The notes below the pieces were generated by a model. It made no database searches. It was not told where the DNA came from and worked only from the letters and a program-made list of their open reading frames with translations. Below are positions 1 through 11,739 of a DNA stretch of 64,000 bases, in pieces. Every line of letters begins with the position of its first letter. Position 1 is the stretch's first letter. The DNA comes from Cerrena zonata (lineage: Eukaryota; Basidiomycota; Agaricomycetes; Polyporales; Cerrenaceae): NCBI GenBank assembly GCA_038087015.1, contig JASBNA010000014.1, positions 744,001-808,000 on the forward strand, in the 5' to 3' direction. A program made the translations under genes and the position numbers.

Positions 1-1051
1 TAGGTCTAAGTGAGCCAGCTACAGCCACTTACTTGACAAGATCATCAACCCTCTTTTGAAGTTCAGAGGACGTTTTCACTTCTTTTCTAGCTTTCTCACG
101 GTGAGTGGACCCGGATTCATTTATAGTAGCGGCCGATTTCTTGCTTATCTCAATCATCTTCTCCGAGAGTACCTTGATTTCGTCTGAGAGTTCCTTCTGT
201 GCTTTCTTATTTCCCTTCGTTTTCTATGATGTCTGATTAGTACAGATCCAAAGAATAGCGACTGAAACGTACGAGGACCATTCCTATGAGTTCATTGATG
301 ACACCCGCTGCTAAACCCAAACCTGGGATAGGTGCCAGATCCAGAGCATCCTTGCCTGAGGTGAGGATCGTACGAGCTCCTTCTAGCACATTGTCGATAT
401 GTTCCCTCCGAACACGGGACAAATTGCGAGATGAATCGCGGGACATCAATAGCAGATGATAAAGATTCTTACTTTCAATGTCTGAAGAGTGAGTGTTTGG
501 TTTCGAAGAGAGTGCAGAGGCTGTTCATCGATCCTCATTCTACCCGCGTGGACAGGATAGGCGCTCGCGCTCACGCCTGATAACGGTCACGACTCACCTA
601 TGTGTTCAGGAAATAGTTTTGTAGTCTCATTCTTTCCCCAGATCTCGAGACTCACATCACAGGTTCCAATCTGTCTTTCCCTCTCAGCAATAAATTTAAT
701 TAGTTTATGACCGGGTTCAGGTTCTTTGGACATCGGTGTAGCAAAGCACATTCCGGTGACAATATATATCCGACCCATCACATCTGACTCTGACAAGAGA
801 ACAATCTCCCTAATTCCACCCATTCGAGATGCAAGTGAGTACCACAAGTGAGTACCAATATTCCAGTTCCAGTGGTCTATCGTAACGCTAACCGACCAAT
901 TCATGCATGTGCCACGATGAGCGCCGTAGGGCCTAAGAGGAGGTGGGTCTTCGTCAATATTGAGCAACTGAATGCAGAAATGGAAACTCACAGACAGCCA
1001 TGCGGAGTGTAACCTCGAATACGGATGTATCGTCCTAGTCGTCGTTGACAT
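1..1051 (-). CDS. Left-truncated protein with HeLo/MLKL-N-like helical segment
   Basis: Minus-strand gene whose 3' end runs off the left edge; the leftmost exon ends at a GTAAGT donor near position 31. Around 449-290 it encodes a stretch with the core APIPGLGLAAGVINELIG, like the Pro-kinked first helices of fungal HeLo-like/MLKL N-terminal four-helix domains. A 52-nt intron (GTACGT donor, TACTAAT branch point, ATAG acceptor) joins this to a Lys/Glu-rich coiled-coil-like exon. Upstream, an open stretch from the ATG at 1051 down to 587 contains a likely 58-nt intron (GTGAGT...CTTAG). It can be joined in frame to the helical exon through a roughly 115-nt intron. The N-terminal part has no recognised domain and might be a separate gene. 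The domain call rests on pattern only; exon limits are inferred. Confidence 0.42.
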
Positions 1052-2812
1052 TACAGAGATCGTTTGTTGTTCTGACACTTACAATAGAGGGAGCTCGTGA
1101 CAATCTAACACTGAGGATGTTATATCGAGAGGACAGATTCGGAGGTGAAGTATCTTTTTTTCCGATAAGATTTACTGCATTGTAGACAGGATCCAGCACC
1201 GATTTGACAGTTCGAAAGAGGGGGGTTGTCGTAGTGGGCAGCGGACCAATGATATCGGACGGCCGGGTCCTAGCGATCGTTGAGTACACTCTAAAGGACC
1301 ATCTATATAGATAGATAGCAGGTGAGTGGAAAACTCGCCGATAAGATCTGCGAGACGTGTAACAAGAGGTCTGATGGTGCATGTGTGAAATCTAGTCCTG
1401 AGTGGAAAGGACATCGTGACCAGTCAACAGGAACTTAGGAATTTCTTCCACAATAATCGACGGTAGGATATCACGGAAACAGGACCGAGAGGTACGAAAG
1501 GAAAATGCACCGGTCATAGTGAAGCAGATATACCGATGCAGGAGCTTCGTTCGGCGAAACGATAACCGAAGTAGAACGTTATCATAGTTAAGATAATGAG
1601 GTCCCGGTTGTCTTAAGGAATATAAGAGAGACGTGTGCGGCGGCTGCGTGTACAAACCAAGGGCTTTGAAATGATGGCATGGAGTATTGATCGGGCCAAG
1701 AGAATGGGCGACGAAAATAAGGCCTCTTGCTCGTGGATCTTGGTATTCGAGTCGTCATGGGATGACAAGCCGTTGTATGCTAGAGAAGACAAAACTAGGT
1801 TGATCTAGCACCGTATGAATATTTCGAATGTGGACAAGAAGGTGAACGCGAACGAGCTCAATATTATTCCTAGTGAGGGAGACACTTGCGTGTGCTGGTA
1901 AGAATGTCCGTAGTAGAGTCGTGATCGGACCAGTATCACATTGGACAGGCCATGCTCGAGTAAGGGTGTCGTTCCTACTATTAAGGTTGGTTGATAAATA
2001 CGGCGAACTATGGGATCGGCATACCTTGTTAGATGACGCTCACCATGTACAAAACAAAGAATCCCACTAACAACGCTTGATCGAGGATAAGGAAAGCATC
2101 TGTTGTCTCGATTAAGACATCATATGGAGCCTGTGGATATGATAGATGGTAAAGGATATCGAGACGGCAGCCTATAAGAAGGTGAGCGCATTAGACGACA
2201 CCGATATGCGAGTCTTGGATCTTAGAGGGCTTAAAGCTACGAGGGGTGTCGACTCCTGGAGAAGGAATGATGTGTAGGAGAGAACGACACCGATACCAGT
2301 GGGTTCTATGGGAAGGTCGAATAGAGAGAGGCAGACAGGATGTGGCCATCATGGCAGCAGAGATACAAACCGCCATTTTACTTGAGATCCGAGATAATGT
2401 TTGCTTACGTCATCTGGCACACGGGTACTCCGAGTCCTTCCGCCTCGACGACAACGGCAACGTTGACTGCGGGTCCGGTGCAGGTCATATTGATTGTACC
2501 GTCCTACAGTTAGTACGCTTTCCTCTATCTTCCGCGTGTATTCGTCACCTATATGATTCTGCAGGCATTGCAAATCGCTCTTCTTTTTCCGCTGGAACAA
2601 CACAAGCTTCTCACTTCCTCTCGTGCTTTTGGTTTCATAGATGCTGACAATTTACACCTTTCCACCGTGTCTCTTTGCTAGACACTAATATCGAACACCT
2701 TCAGCCATCACATTCGATCTTGCATGACATGAGCAACAACACCCTCTTCAGCTTATCCTACTCCCACTGCAACCATACGTGCTTGACCTCACCTTCTGTT
2801 TGACTTTGAGAT
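1052..2812. other. No confident gene
   Basis: About 1.8 kb with only short overlapping open frames on both strands, the longest 133 codons (2246-2647, plus). None shows a recognisable domain, a convincing splice pattern or a neighbour in frame. An extra upstream exon of the HeLo-like gene may lie near 1080-1380 on the minus strand, but I could not fix it. Confidence 0.4.
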
Positions 2813-2814
2813 TA

Positions 2815-3274
2815 CAGTACACTTGCTCATACCGCATATGGTAATACCGCATAATTCTCATAATGCATTGGAATGTGGAGGGTCCCAACTCGGGAGGCGG
2901 GGAATTTGGCAGAAATGTGCATATTGCATATTGCATAGCCTTGAGGGCCGATTATGCATTACCATGGAGCAAATTTGGGGGATGGGAGCGTATTTACCTT
3001 CCAAAAATGGATGTTTCACCCGAGGTATTTCAAAGATCTGACACAAAATCATGAGTGTTAATGCATATAATATGATATATCACCATATTACGGAGATTGT
3101 AACCTAAATCTATGTTAAAATTATAAATTTTCTCGTGTATTCTCATGCTTAGATTGATATTAAGCTATTACTTAATCACATGATCTACTAGGCGCCCATT
3201 TGATATTACATATTTCTCATAATGCATAGGGTTAGGGTGTCTCCCGACGATATGCAGTATGAGCAAGTGTACTG
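2815..3274. mobile_element. MITE with CAGT...ACTG inverted repeats and TA duplication
   Basis: A 460-bp AT-rich element bounded by inverted repeats. The left end (2815-2839) and the reverse complement of the right end (3250-3274) agree over about 25 bp with one mismatch (CAGTACACTTGCTCATAC then C/T GCATAT). A TA dinucleotide flanks each side (2813-2814 and 3275-3276), as expected for Tc1/mariner/pogo-type insertion. No transposase frame is present, so it is a non-autonomous MITE. Inside, the motif TTCTCATAATGCAT occurs twice in direct orientation, near each end. Short open frames inside are artefacts of the repeat. Confidence 0.82.
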
Positions 3275-3276
3275 TA

Positions 3277-5210
3277 TCTGTCTATACAGAAATATTCAAG
3301 CTCATCAAGCTTGGTAACGCATGCTCTGTAGACAACCATTACATCGGTTGACACAGAACAACTCGTCGTCCCCCAAGGACACAAGAGTTATGGGAACTCC
3401 TTCGCTGGGCTCTATCCCAATGTGCAAGACTTCGAGAAGCGTGTGCATCAGCGTGAGCGTTTTGGAGCTCGGTGTGGTGCTGCACGAGTATGTTGGTATA
3501 GTGTTCTTCGACGATCACTGACAATAGCTTCAATTTTGTCTTCGCTACTCTTCTGGCTCACTGATCCACTCATTCGCTGGTTCATGCCCAACATTCGAGG
3601 ATACTGCGTCCTCATTTCCACGGATTTATCTGCGAAAAACTTCTACGTTTCGACCGTCTTTGCCCTAAATTCAATCACTTACAGTTTTCCGACTGTCTGG
3701 TCCATTGTGATCGTCATACCATATTCTACATCGTACTCCAATCTGGTAATTTCTGTCAATCTTCTGACATCCTTCCCAACATGCTCGACCCTTTCGTTAA
3801 ACTAAATGCTCCGATCTGTCTAACACATTGCAACGCATCGACCTCGACATTCGACTCGAATGAGAAAGCCATCTCCCACAATCTACCCCCCGAGGGATCT
3901 TTCGAGACAATACTGTTAACTATAAACATCCTAGTTATTTGCCGCAATGTTGACCGATCATATCAATCAAAATTGTCACTTTTTTTAGGCGATACTGCTC
4001 TGGAGACTACCTCTCTCCCGTCTAATTGATTTTACCAACCCTAGACGTGGCAGAAGGCTCTGATTTCAATCCATTATGTTGCACAATGGATCAGTCGTCG
4101 ACTGTCCAATCCCTCGTTTCTTGTCTATCGGGCAATCACCGTGTTAGAAGTGAGGTACGTTAGCTGTACAAACAGGCCCTATATCAATGTTGATGATTTC
4201 TCGCATCTAGATCGCTCTTACTCTCGTCATCGACGAACACTTCAAGCTCCTGTTTATCATTCTGGCCTTCTATCGTATTCCTTTGTTCATACGTTTTCAC
4301 TATTTCGCGGTATCGGCTCTCTTCTCACCTACATGGACCTACCAACGACATACTTGCACCCCTCTATTTGTCTTGCCACTGTGTGTGTTGTCGGTCTATT
4401 CGGTATTACTGACGGTCCACCTATGACTAGAACGCTCTACAGCTAGCATTCTCATGTTCATACTTGGTAGTGACATAATTTCCTTTCATGTGACATTCAG
4501 GATGCCGTCACAACGATTTTAATACAGATGTTTCTAATGATCCTTCTGACTCTAAGACGGAAGTTATTCAGTGCCTGTCTAAGCTGTCTACCAAATTCTC
4601 ATTGTGTCGCGCTCCTCAGGAAACTTGTCCAGATCCCTCTCCAGATTCTCCATCTTGTCCCTCCTGGTAACGATGAAGGCACCCGGGAATCATGACCCTT
4701 GTGTAACGGAGGGAGACTTTTGGAGACGTTGGGAGGGAGGGACGAGTGTTGCTCAGATACCTACTTTTCGTATGTCATTCCGTTGGTCGTCTGTACAGCA
4801 ACTGTAAAACAAAATGAGTGAAGAGAGTCGACAAGACAGTGAGGAGTCCGCATATTCATGTTCTGTGTTGTGAATACAGCGGCACTCACTATCGAGGTAT
4901 TGCAAATTCAAATTGGAGAATGACGATGCATGGGCGTCTACCGAGACGTTCGTGACTTAACACCGTCACAGTGACTCGGACTTTGCTCTCGCATATATAT
5001 TCTTCAGCCCTAACTGCTTTTTCTAAACCTCGAAGAATCGCATTGTGAGAGTCCTTAAGTATTGCTTCCCCACCAGACTCTAATAGGAATGTAGCGACGC
5101 CCATCCCGCTATACGCAGACTCTAACCCTGCTGGCTATGCATATTGCCTCAGGTATCCATACCCGACGTTGAAACCAAGTGTGGAAACTTGTCGCAAACC
5201 ATTGAGCCGA
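3277..5210. other. Mostly unassigned; possible remnant of a membrane-protein gene
   Basis: About 1.9 kb without a convincing complete gene. On the plus strand, stretches at 3422-3805 and about 4040-4435 encode hydrophobic, Leu/Ile/Phe-rich peptides. The second can be extended across a GTGAGG...CTAG intron (about 4150-4210) into a hydrophobic tail ending at a stop near 4429. Frames between them are interrupted. A 71-codon minus-strand frame at 4889-5104 has an ATG but no recognised motif. This may be a decayed gene or chance open frames in pyrimidine-rich DNA. Confidence 0.3.
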
Positions 5211-6848
5211 ATGGAATGCAAGCGACGGGGGACAGAGGATATCGAACGGGAAGACACTCAATTAGGGGCAGGAAGCTTTAACATGAGGACATGCATATCC
5301 TCTTTGCCATCCGAGATACTCTCCCTCATATACCAGGAGTATCTACATGGAACAGAGGAAGACTACATAGTTGAAGAGTTCTCAAACAATATCGAGCTCC
5401 GCCATGCAAACGGAGAAAAACCTCCACATTGGCGATGGCTTGTGCTCTTGCAAGTGTGCCGTAGTTGGAGGGCTGTCGTACTTTCAAGCCCTCTCCTTTG
5501 GTCCCAACTGTATCCAACGATCTGCGAATATCCCGATCTCGTTGAAACATTTATATTGAGATCCCGCAATACTCCGCTTAGTGCCTTCATCAAGTCTTAT
5601 GTGTACGCCACCACGGTCATACCAGCCAATCTCAGGCAATCCTTCGGCAGACTCCTACAAGAGGAGACTCGTCTGCGACACCTCAGCTTCGAAGCGGCTC
5701 GCCTCGGCTTCGAACATACCTATGGCCCTCTCGTCATGGACGTTTCGTTAAAGCATCTTGAGTCGTTGAAAATCCAGCTCTATGATGACGATGCGCATGA
5801 TGGTCCCCTGGAAGGTCTCCCGGTCATCTTGAAGGCAGATTTCCGTTGTCTACGTGATGTCATTCTTGGTGATATCTTTCCGGAATGGCCATTATTCCGG
5901 AATCTCCCGCCAACGGTCACAAGCCTTCGTATTCAGAACGAATACCAGCCCAGTATCGTGCACGGTTCCATGGACGATGTATTCACGTTACTCAAGAAGC
6001 TTGGACGGCTGAAAACGCTCAAGTTGATCCATTGTCTCCCAATATTCGCTCATGGTGCAATAGATTCCATTCATATGCCTGAACTCGAACAACTTACAAT
6101 CACAAGTCCTGCTTCCTCTGCGATCTCCCTCTTCGAGTCTTTGGAACTCTCGGTGGACACAATAATTCGTTTAGAGTTAATGATACATCCTGGAGAGGAT
6201 GTATCAGGGGGGTGTTCCACTGTGTTTTCTCACCTCTACGGGATTTACGGGGATAGTATGACACACACCAGTATCTGGGTCGATCAAGCCAAAGTGACAT
6301 TGATTCTGGCGAAGAATTTCATTCTTTATTTTAACCTGGACGTCATGTACCAGGATATAGACGACGGCACTACAGTGTTCCAGCCACTAACCGTCCTACA
6401 CGATACCATTGATGCTGCTACCACAAGAACCTTTTCCTCCGTTACTTCTCTCTGGATCTCCGTTCAGGACTGTGACGCTCGTGATGTTACTGAATCGGCG
6501 ATGCATGTGTTCCGAGCCATGAACAACCTGGGAACGCTTGGCATGGATGTAAATGGAGCGGTTGTTTCGGACGTTCTTCGACCCCGCGTGGATACACCCA
6601 TTTTGTTGCCGCACCTGTACAACTTGGCACTTCCTAAATTCGACATTGTAGATGGTGAATTGCGGTCCGAAGATTCTTCCGTGAACATCGATATGTTCTG
6701 CAGATGCTTGGAGGAACGTCAGGCTTGTGGATGCGGAATCATGGTCTTGCAGATTCGGGACGGTTTTGAAGTAGATGTATCTGACCCAGAAGAACTTCGC
6801 GACAGGCTAGACGCGTCGGTGAGAGATACAAGAGGCTGGATGGAATAA
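5211..6848 (+). CDS. F-box/leucine-rich-repeat-like protein
   Basis: Intronless frame of 545 codons from the ATG at 5211. The open frame extends upstream to 5169 but there begins with TTG; a second ATG is at 5283. The F-box lies near residues 28-85: the SSLPSEILSLIYQEY helix, then WLVLLQVCRSWRAVVLSSP and LLWSQL, the classic basidiomycete F-box with its conserved Trp and Leu-Trp. The rest is a degenerate leucine-rich-repeat-like region, the usual substrate-binding half. Such proteins pair with Skp1 in SCF ubiquitin ligases, and the family is greatly expanded in Agaricomycetes. The target cannot be inferred. Four more F-box genes or remnants lie in this window. Confidence 0.85.
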   Translation: MECKRRGTEDIEREDTQLGAGSFNMRTCISSLPSEILSLIYQEYLHGTEEDYIVEEFSNNIELRHANGEKPPHWRWLVLLQVCRSWRAVVLSSPLLWSQLYPTICEYPDLVETFILRSRNTPLSAFIKSYVYATTVIPANLRQSFGRLLQEETRLRHLSFEAARLGFEHTYGPLVMDVSLKHLESLKIQLYDDDAHDGPLEGLPVILKADFRCLRDVILGDIFPEWPLFRNLPPTVTSLRIQNEYQPSIVHGSMDDVFTLLKKLGRLKTLKLIHCLPIFAHGAIDSIHMPELEQLTITSPASSAISLFESLELSVDTIIRLELMIHPGEDVSGGCSTVFSHLYGIYGDSMTHTSIWVDQAKVTLILAKNFILYFNLDVMYQDIDDGTTVFQPLTVLHDTIDAATTRTFSSVTSLWISVQDCDARDVTESAMHVFRAMNNLGTLGMDVNGAVVSDVLRPRVDTPILLPHLYNLALPKFDIVDGELRSEDSSVNIDMFCRCLEERQACGCGIMVLQIRDGFEVDVSDPEELRDRLDASVRDTRGWME

Positions 6849-7641
6849 TGATGGCAGGGTAGTTTGATTGGTTTGCCAGTAAGTCAATCATATCTAGAAA
6901 AACGTATGCCCTAGTCATTTCTCACCAAGCAGCACTTGTAGGGCAAAAAGATGAGCCCCGGCATTTAGAAACCCTCTATTTACTGAGTACTATTAATCTC
7001 AGAACTATTTGATGAAGTATTTATGTGAATTCAATATCACCTTTGCGTTCTTTCAAATTATTTCATATGTCTGAATTCCGGAACTCACCAACCCATCGAT
7101 GAATTGACTTGGCAAGCAAAGTTTGAATACAGACACCCATGCGACCATAGTCCTAAACCTTCACATCTGTGTTTCTACCTGTTCCGATTGCTTTGCCCCA
7201 CTGGTGGATGATTATTTGTTAATTGTGAAGGATGATCGTCATTGCTGGACTATCTGAATGACAATCGAACGGGTAAATATGTAATGGGAGAGTGTAAGGA
7301 ATTACCTTGTGTGTAAATAACTTCACATTCACTCTGCCGCTCTGTAAGATTCGAGATTGATCCATTTGAGGTGTAAACCTGCGACCCATTCAGGTATACG
7401 CCCTGAAAAAACGGATATGTAGATGAAGGTTATGTCACACAGACACCCGGGAAGACTTAAGGGGAGAGCATTCCGTGTCCAGTATTAGGTTAGGACATAG
7501 GAGTAGAACTGTCGTTTGTAGGATTATTTTCATATGTGGTGAAAAGGAAACGAGTTTGTTAAATTGTGCGACAGGTGGCAGAACTGCGGTGAACCTTTCA
7601 TATTTCTAATCAATAACACATATCGAGGAACATCTCTGAAT
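6849..7641. other. Intergenic, no feature seen
   Basis: AT-rich spacer between the convergent F-box gene and P450-1. No open frame of note and no repeat seen. Confidence 0.6.
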
Positions 7642-9745
7642 TTATGATGACCCTTCCTGTATCAATTTCTTAGCTGCTTCGGAGCGAGTTGTCACTGTGC
7701 AGGGTACTTTCTCAATGGTTCTATGAGTATAAGTTGAGTGGCGGTGTTAGAAGCGTTAAACAATAAGGTCATCTATATAATTATAACCCACAGATTGATG
7801 GTGTCGATCCTGTGGCTGAAAGGATCATACTCCTCCCCATCTGGTCCGAGGATAGGATGAATATCCAATGTATGAAGCACTGATGCAATCGTTATGAATA
7901 ACGAGCCGCTGCTCAACCATCTCCCCGGACAGATACTAACTGGGATTATACTATCAATAGAAGATGGCAGACGAGAAGCACGCACCGACGACCAAAGCCG
8001 AATGAGATAGTAGTCGGATCTCGAACATCTGGATTTAATTCACCATCCTTGATGAATCTGTCTGGGTTAAATCGCTCGGGTTCAGGATATTCTTCAGGGT
8101 TGTGTAACATTGCCCTACGTTGGAGAAACGTCATGAGCCGACATGATTCCGACAGATGAGTAAATACCATTGGTTCTACGCAGATGTAAGTAAGCGTAAA
8201 TCATTATCGTCGTTATAGTACTCACCGCTACTATCATTGTGCCCTTAGGGATCAAGAACCCCCTGTACTCGTCGTCACGTATGACTGCATGAGGTACGCC
8301 GATGGGCGTAACCGGCATCCAACGCATACATTCGAGTGCAACGGCTCGAATATATATGAGATTGTCATAATCGTCGAAGTCCGGGAGCCTCTCAGGTCCA
8401 ACGACACGGTCTAGTTCTTCCTGTGCTTTCCGTTGCACGTCTGGATACAGAGACATTGCAATGAAGAAAGACTGCGCAGCGCCAGTGGTCTGGAGATCAA
8501 AAATAATATAGCAGAAGTCGGAATCACACTGAAACAATCTCACTGTATCTGCAGCAGCTGAAGAAAAAGTCAAAGCTAGTTACTTAATATTCACCAGAGC
8601 CTCACATTTATGCTCACCTCCATACGCTACTCCCGTAACACCTCTGGCAATTTCTTCCCTCTCATCCCAAGTCGATCGACCACCTACATCTCCTAGGATC
8701 TCCTCCATCATACTCGTCGCAACAGACGGCCCATAGTTTCCAGCAGCCTAGTAAAATTTGAAAATCGTTTTCTTGGGAGGGTCAGCTCAAGTTGAGGAAA
8801 TATAACATACCATGTCTTCCTTTACAGCGTCGAAGGGATGATCAACCATTCTATTAACGATTGGCTTGTATTTCTTCGCCCACCTTTTGAAGTATGCCCC
8901 GGGGAACCAATCGGGAACATACTTCAAGATTGGCAGGAATTCTACCCAAAATCTACCAGGTACCTGAGCTGTACTCAGGGCGAACATGGCGGCTTCGGCG
9001 GTTTGAATGTATTCATCGTGCATATCAGTTATATCCATGTTGTAGATCACTTTCAAAACAATCGCAGAATATATCCTGAGAGAAAGCGATAATTTGATAG
9101 GCACCGTGATCGATGGAAACAAAACTTACAATCGGATATGTTGACTTAACTGGGAAGGATTGCTCACAGCTCGCTGAAGAAAGGCACGACTCTGCTGAAG
9201 TTGGATCGGGCGATAGTGAGTTACCGCATGTTGATGAAAGTATTGGTGAAATCCTCTTCGGAGGATACGCCATCTGGGCGAATACTCCATTGTACCGAGG
9301 TTCCAAGGCCGTGGGCATAATCTACCGAGGGAGTTAGTATGGCATCAGGTGAGAGACGTTCGATTGCGACGCACAGGTCATACATCATTTTGTGAGGTCT
9401 ACTTGAGTAGATATCCGAACGTTTTTCGAGAAGGTCAAATGCGGCTTGAGCAGAACCAAGGACTACTATAGGTAATGTGGGTATTCTGAGGAGTAAAACG
9501 TCACCTAAAATACCGTGAGCTTGTGTAGATAGGGCATAAATTACATAACGAGACGCACCATAGATGGTGGACAAGTCACGAAATGCTTTCCACGGCATTG
9601 AACTTGGTATATCGAGTACATTTCCAACTATAGGGAGACCCTTAGGTCCAGGGGGTAGAGGTAAGGATAAAGACGAGCGATATTTGAACCATCGGAAAAG
9701 CAACAGCAAAAAGGACATCCCAGAAACGATTAGAATGGTTTCCAT
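7642..9745 (-). CDS. Cytochrome P450 (P450-1)
   Basis: Multi-exon class E microsomal P450. Residues 1-25 form a hydrophobic membrane anchor (ATG at 9745), followed by the hinge PLPPGPKGLPIVGN. Later exons give RWRILRRGFHQYF (C helix), the I-helix GAAADT, the ExxR motif ECMRW, PERFNPDRF, and the heme loop FGFGRRICPG. That loop is split by a 50-nt intron (7936-7985). The last exon, after an intron of about 70 nt, ends at the TAA at 7642-7644. An 8-nt micro-exon at 8168-8175 supplies most of Asn-Gln-Trp before the AMLH segment. All junctions I checked keep frame, so the gene looks intact. It oxidises an unknown substrate at the ER with a P450 reductase. It resembles P450-2, -3 and -4 in motifs and intron positions. 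Confidence 0.88.
8168..8175 (-). other. 8-nt micro-exon of P450-1
   Basis: On the minus strand, AACCAATG sits between a GCGTAG acceptor and a GTATTT donor. With flanking exons joined it reads ...IVA-NQW-AMLH, the expected P450 sequence. Skipping it would lose the frame. P450-2, -3 and -4 carry the equivalent residues at the 3' end of a normal exon. Confidence 0.75.
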
Positions 9746-10754
9746 GTTTGCGACAGTCCAGGGAGCCAGACCTTCAAGTTTGATGCATGTAGATGAACGG
9801 TATCATATATACTTCTCATTATGCTGAGTAACAAGGAGAACTCGCCTCATTGTACCCCAATTTCAAGGGATATCGAGTATAAATCGTGCCACTCATCCCA
9901 TATTGTAATTTTAGCATACATAAGTGAAAGAGCATTGCATGATATCGGCGACCAAACACCACTTGCTTGATATCCTGTGTCTTGAACTCAATAAGGAAAC
10001 GGCGAGACGGCCGTCCGAGTCCAGGATCCATGCAATATGCGCCCGAGTTCATTGCCAGCTTGACGTTATTTCTCTGCATGCTACGATATCGTCGGGTGGA
10101 AGAGGCAAAAAGGCTTCCCTGCAGGACCCCGGAACCGAAATTACCAACAGTTGGCAAAGGGCTCCGACTGTTAATATTATCGATTTCATACTACCTTACA
10201 TAATAGACTAGATATAGAACCGTCAGTCCCGGCAAATCGGACTTATCGAAGAACCTTCCACCTAGCTCAGATGTTTCCCAAGACTACCAATGATTGAATC
10301 ACTTCGTAGGTACGATTACAATGGGAATCAGACGTCGACATTCTTCATGCGTCATTGGATACGGACAGAGGATTCCACCGCCAGTTCGGCAATCGCCTGT
10401 GTCAAGAATGTGGGAGGCTTAGTCCCCATCCTGCGCAGGAAGAAGAGTTGGATATGTTTCTAACCATAGGATTAAGATCTGTTTAACGTGTCGCGGGTAG
10501 AATATTGATCAATATTCAGCACTACAGAAGCCCTTATGAATAATTCACAAAATCCGTGCTAGCCTCAGATTCTTACCCGTTGTCATTGCTGATGTTGATC
10601 TGTGAGTATACAATTGTATACGATTTTCAGACCAGGCAAAGCTCAGGGTCAGCCCCTTCCCTTGAGTACTATCATGTTAAATCAGTCAAAAGAATGGCAT
10701 GAACCAAGAGCAATGACCTACAGGTATGCGCAGTCTCTAGCATTCAATGACTAT
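9746..10754. other. Intergenic, no feature seen
   Basis: Spacer upstream of P450-1. Open frames of 78-112 codons overlap on both strands between 9819 and 10211 without motifs, and those I checked start at non-ATG codons. Confidence 0.5.
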
Positions 10755-11117
10755 CTATTCACTCCATCGCCGTACTAAGTAGCTTGGATACGAGTGAAGG
10801 TGCTCTTGCCATTGCTCTGATGGGCCGAACGAGATGGATATGTATCCTGGCTGGTGGGTGATGTGATCAGACTGGGAGGAACGATCGGGTAATTGAGCGG
10901 TAATCTGCTCTCCGCTGCTGTTAATGGCTTCGTGGATAAAAGTGCGATAGATTACATAGTCGTCGTCGGAAGGACCAGGTAAGCATAGTGAATTTGGAGG
11001 ATGTATTGGAAGAGATATGGGTTTCGGTTTGGCTGGGCTGTGATGGGGACCGTGGGATTCACGTTGTAAGCGTGAACGTCGTTGGACCCAGTGATGCGCA
11101 ACCAGGTGGAAATCCAT
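10755..11117 (-). CDS. Doubtful small hypothetical protein (120 codons)
   Basis: An ATG-initiated single-exon frame encoding a His/Pro/Ser-rich peptide with no recognised domain, signal peptide or membrane segment. It lies downstream of, and in the same orientation as, the basic protein gene at 11740-12877. It may be an unrecognised gene or a chance frame; no splice or motif evidence supports it. Confidence 0.2.
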   Translation of the reverse strand: MDFHLVAHHWVQRRSRLQRESHGPHHSPAKPKPISLPIHPPNSLCLPGPSDDDYVIYRTFIHEAINSSGEQITAQLPDRSSQSDHITHQPGYISISFGPSEQWQEHLHSYPSYLVRRWSE

Positions 11118-11739
11118 GAAAGTCAGGCCAGGTGGCCTTGCCTAAAGCCGGCGGAAATCCGTAGGCCAAGGCGGTGACCTGACCTTCGCAGGATGCCGTA
11201 GGTGTCTGATTGGCTGTTCAAATGTTACCCGACAATAACCTAAAATATGAGACGAAGTCAGAAATATCCCTAATTTGGATATGTACAGCATTTGTCATAG
11301 CTCTGGATTGAGCTTTTGTTTTTGGTATGTCACTTTTACGCCTTTAGGAAAGACCACCCAAGTGTGAGAAAAGACAAACCCATTTTCCCAGGCGAAAGTC
11401 AGGCGAATGAATGGCGAATGGCTTTCCCAAAGGTTACTGACCTTTAACATCACTGGTTGGACCAATGTCATGATTAATATCGGCTCATGTACGATTCGGC
11501 AGGCAACGTATGCCATCGGTAGTGATATTGGGGTTGGCGAGGAATCATAGACCCATGGAATAGAGATCAGAACCTCTTCAATAAAGCTTGCGAAGCCAAG
11601 ATAATAGTGTGTCGTCAGAAGTTAGAGGGACGAATCTACAACGATCATAATAAAAATGAGCAGTCCACAATTTGGTGGGCAATTTGACGCACTAAACAGT
11701 TTGGATTGAGAGGAATCAGGGAGGTGCTCAGAATGAAAC
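11118..11739. other. Intergenic, no feature seen
   Basis: Contains a 73-codon minus-strand frame (11295-11516, ATG start) without motifs. Otherwise nothing recognised. Confidence 0.5.

Noticed and set aside
2246..2647. 133-codon plus-strand open frame
   Set aside because: No domain, no splice support, and an equally open frame on the other strand; likely chance.
2823..3054. Several overlapping 62-72-codon frames on both strands
   Set aside because: They lie inside the MITE and reflect its base composition, not coding.
3225..3240. TTAGGG telomere-like unit (GGGTTAGGG)
   Set aside because: A single unit inside the MITE, not an array.
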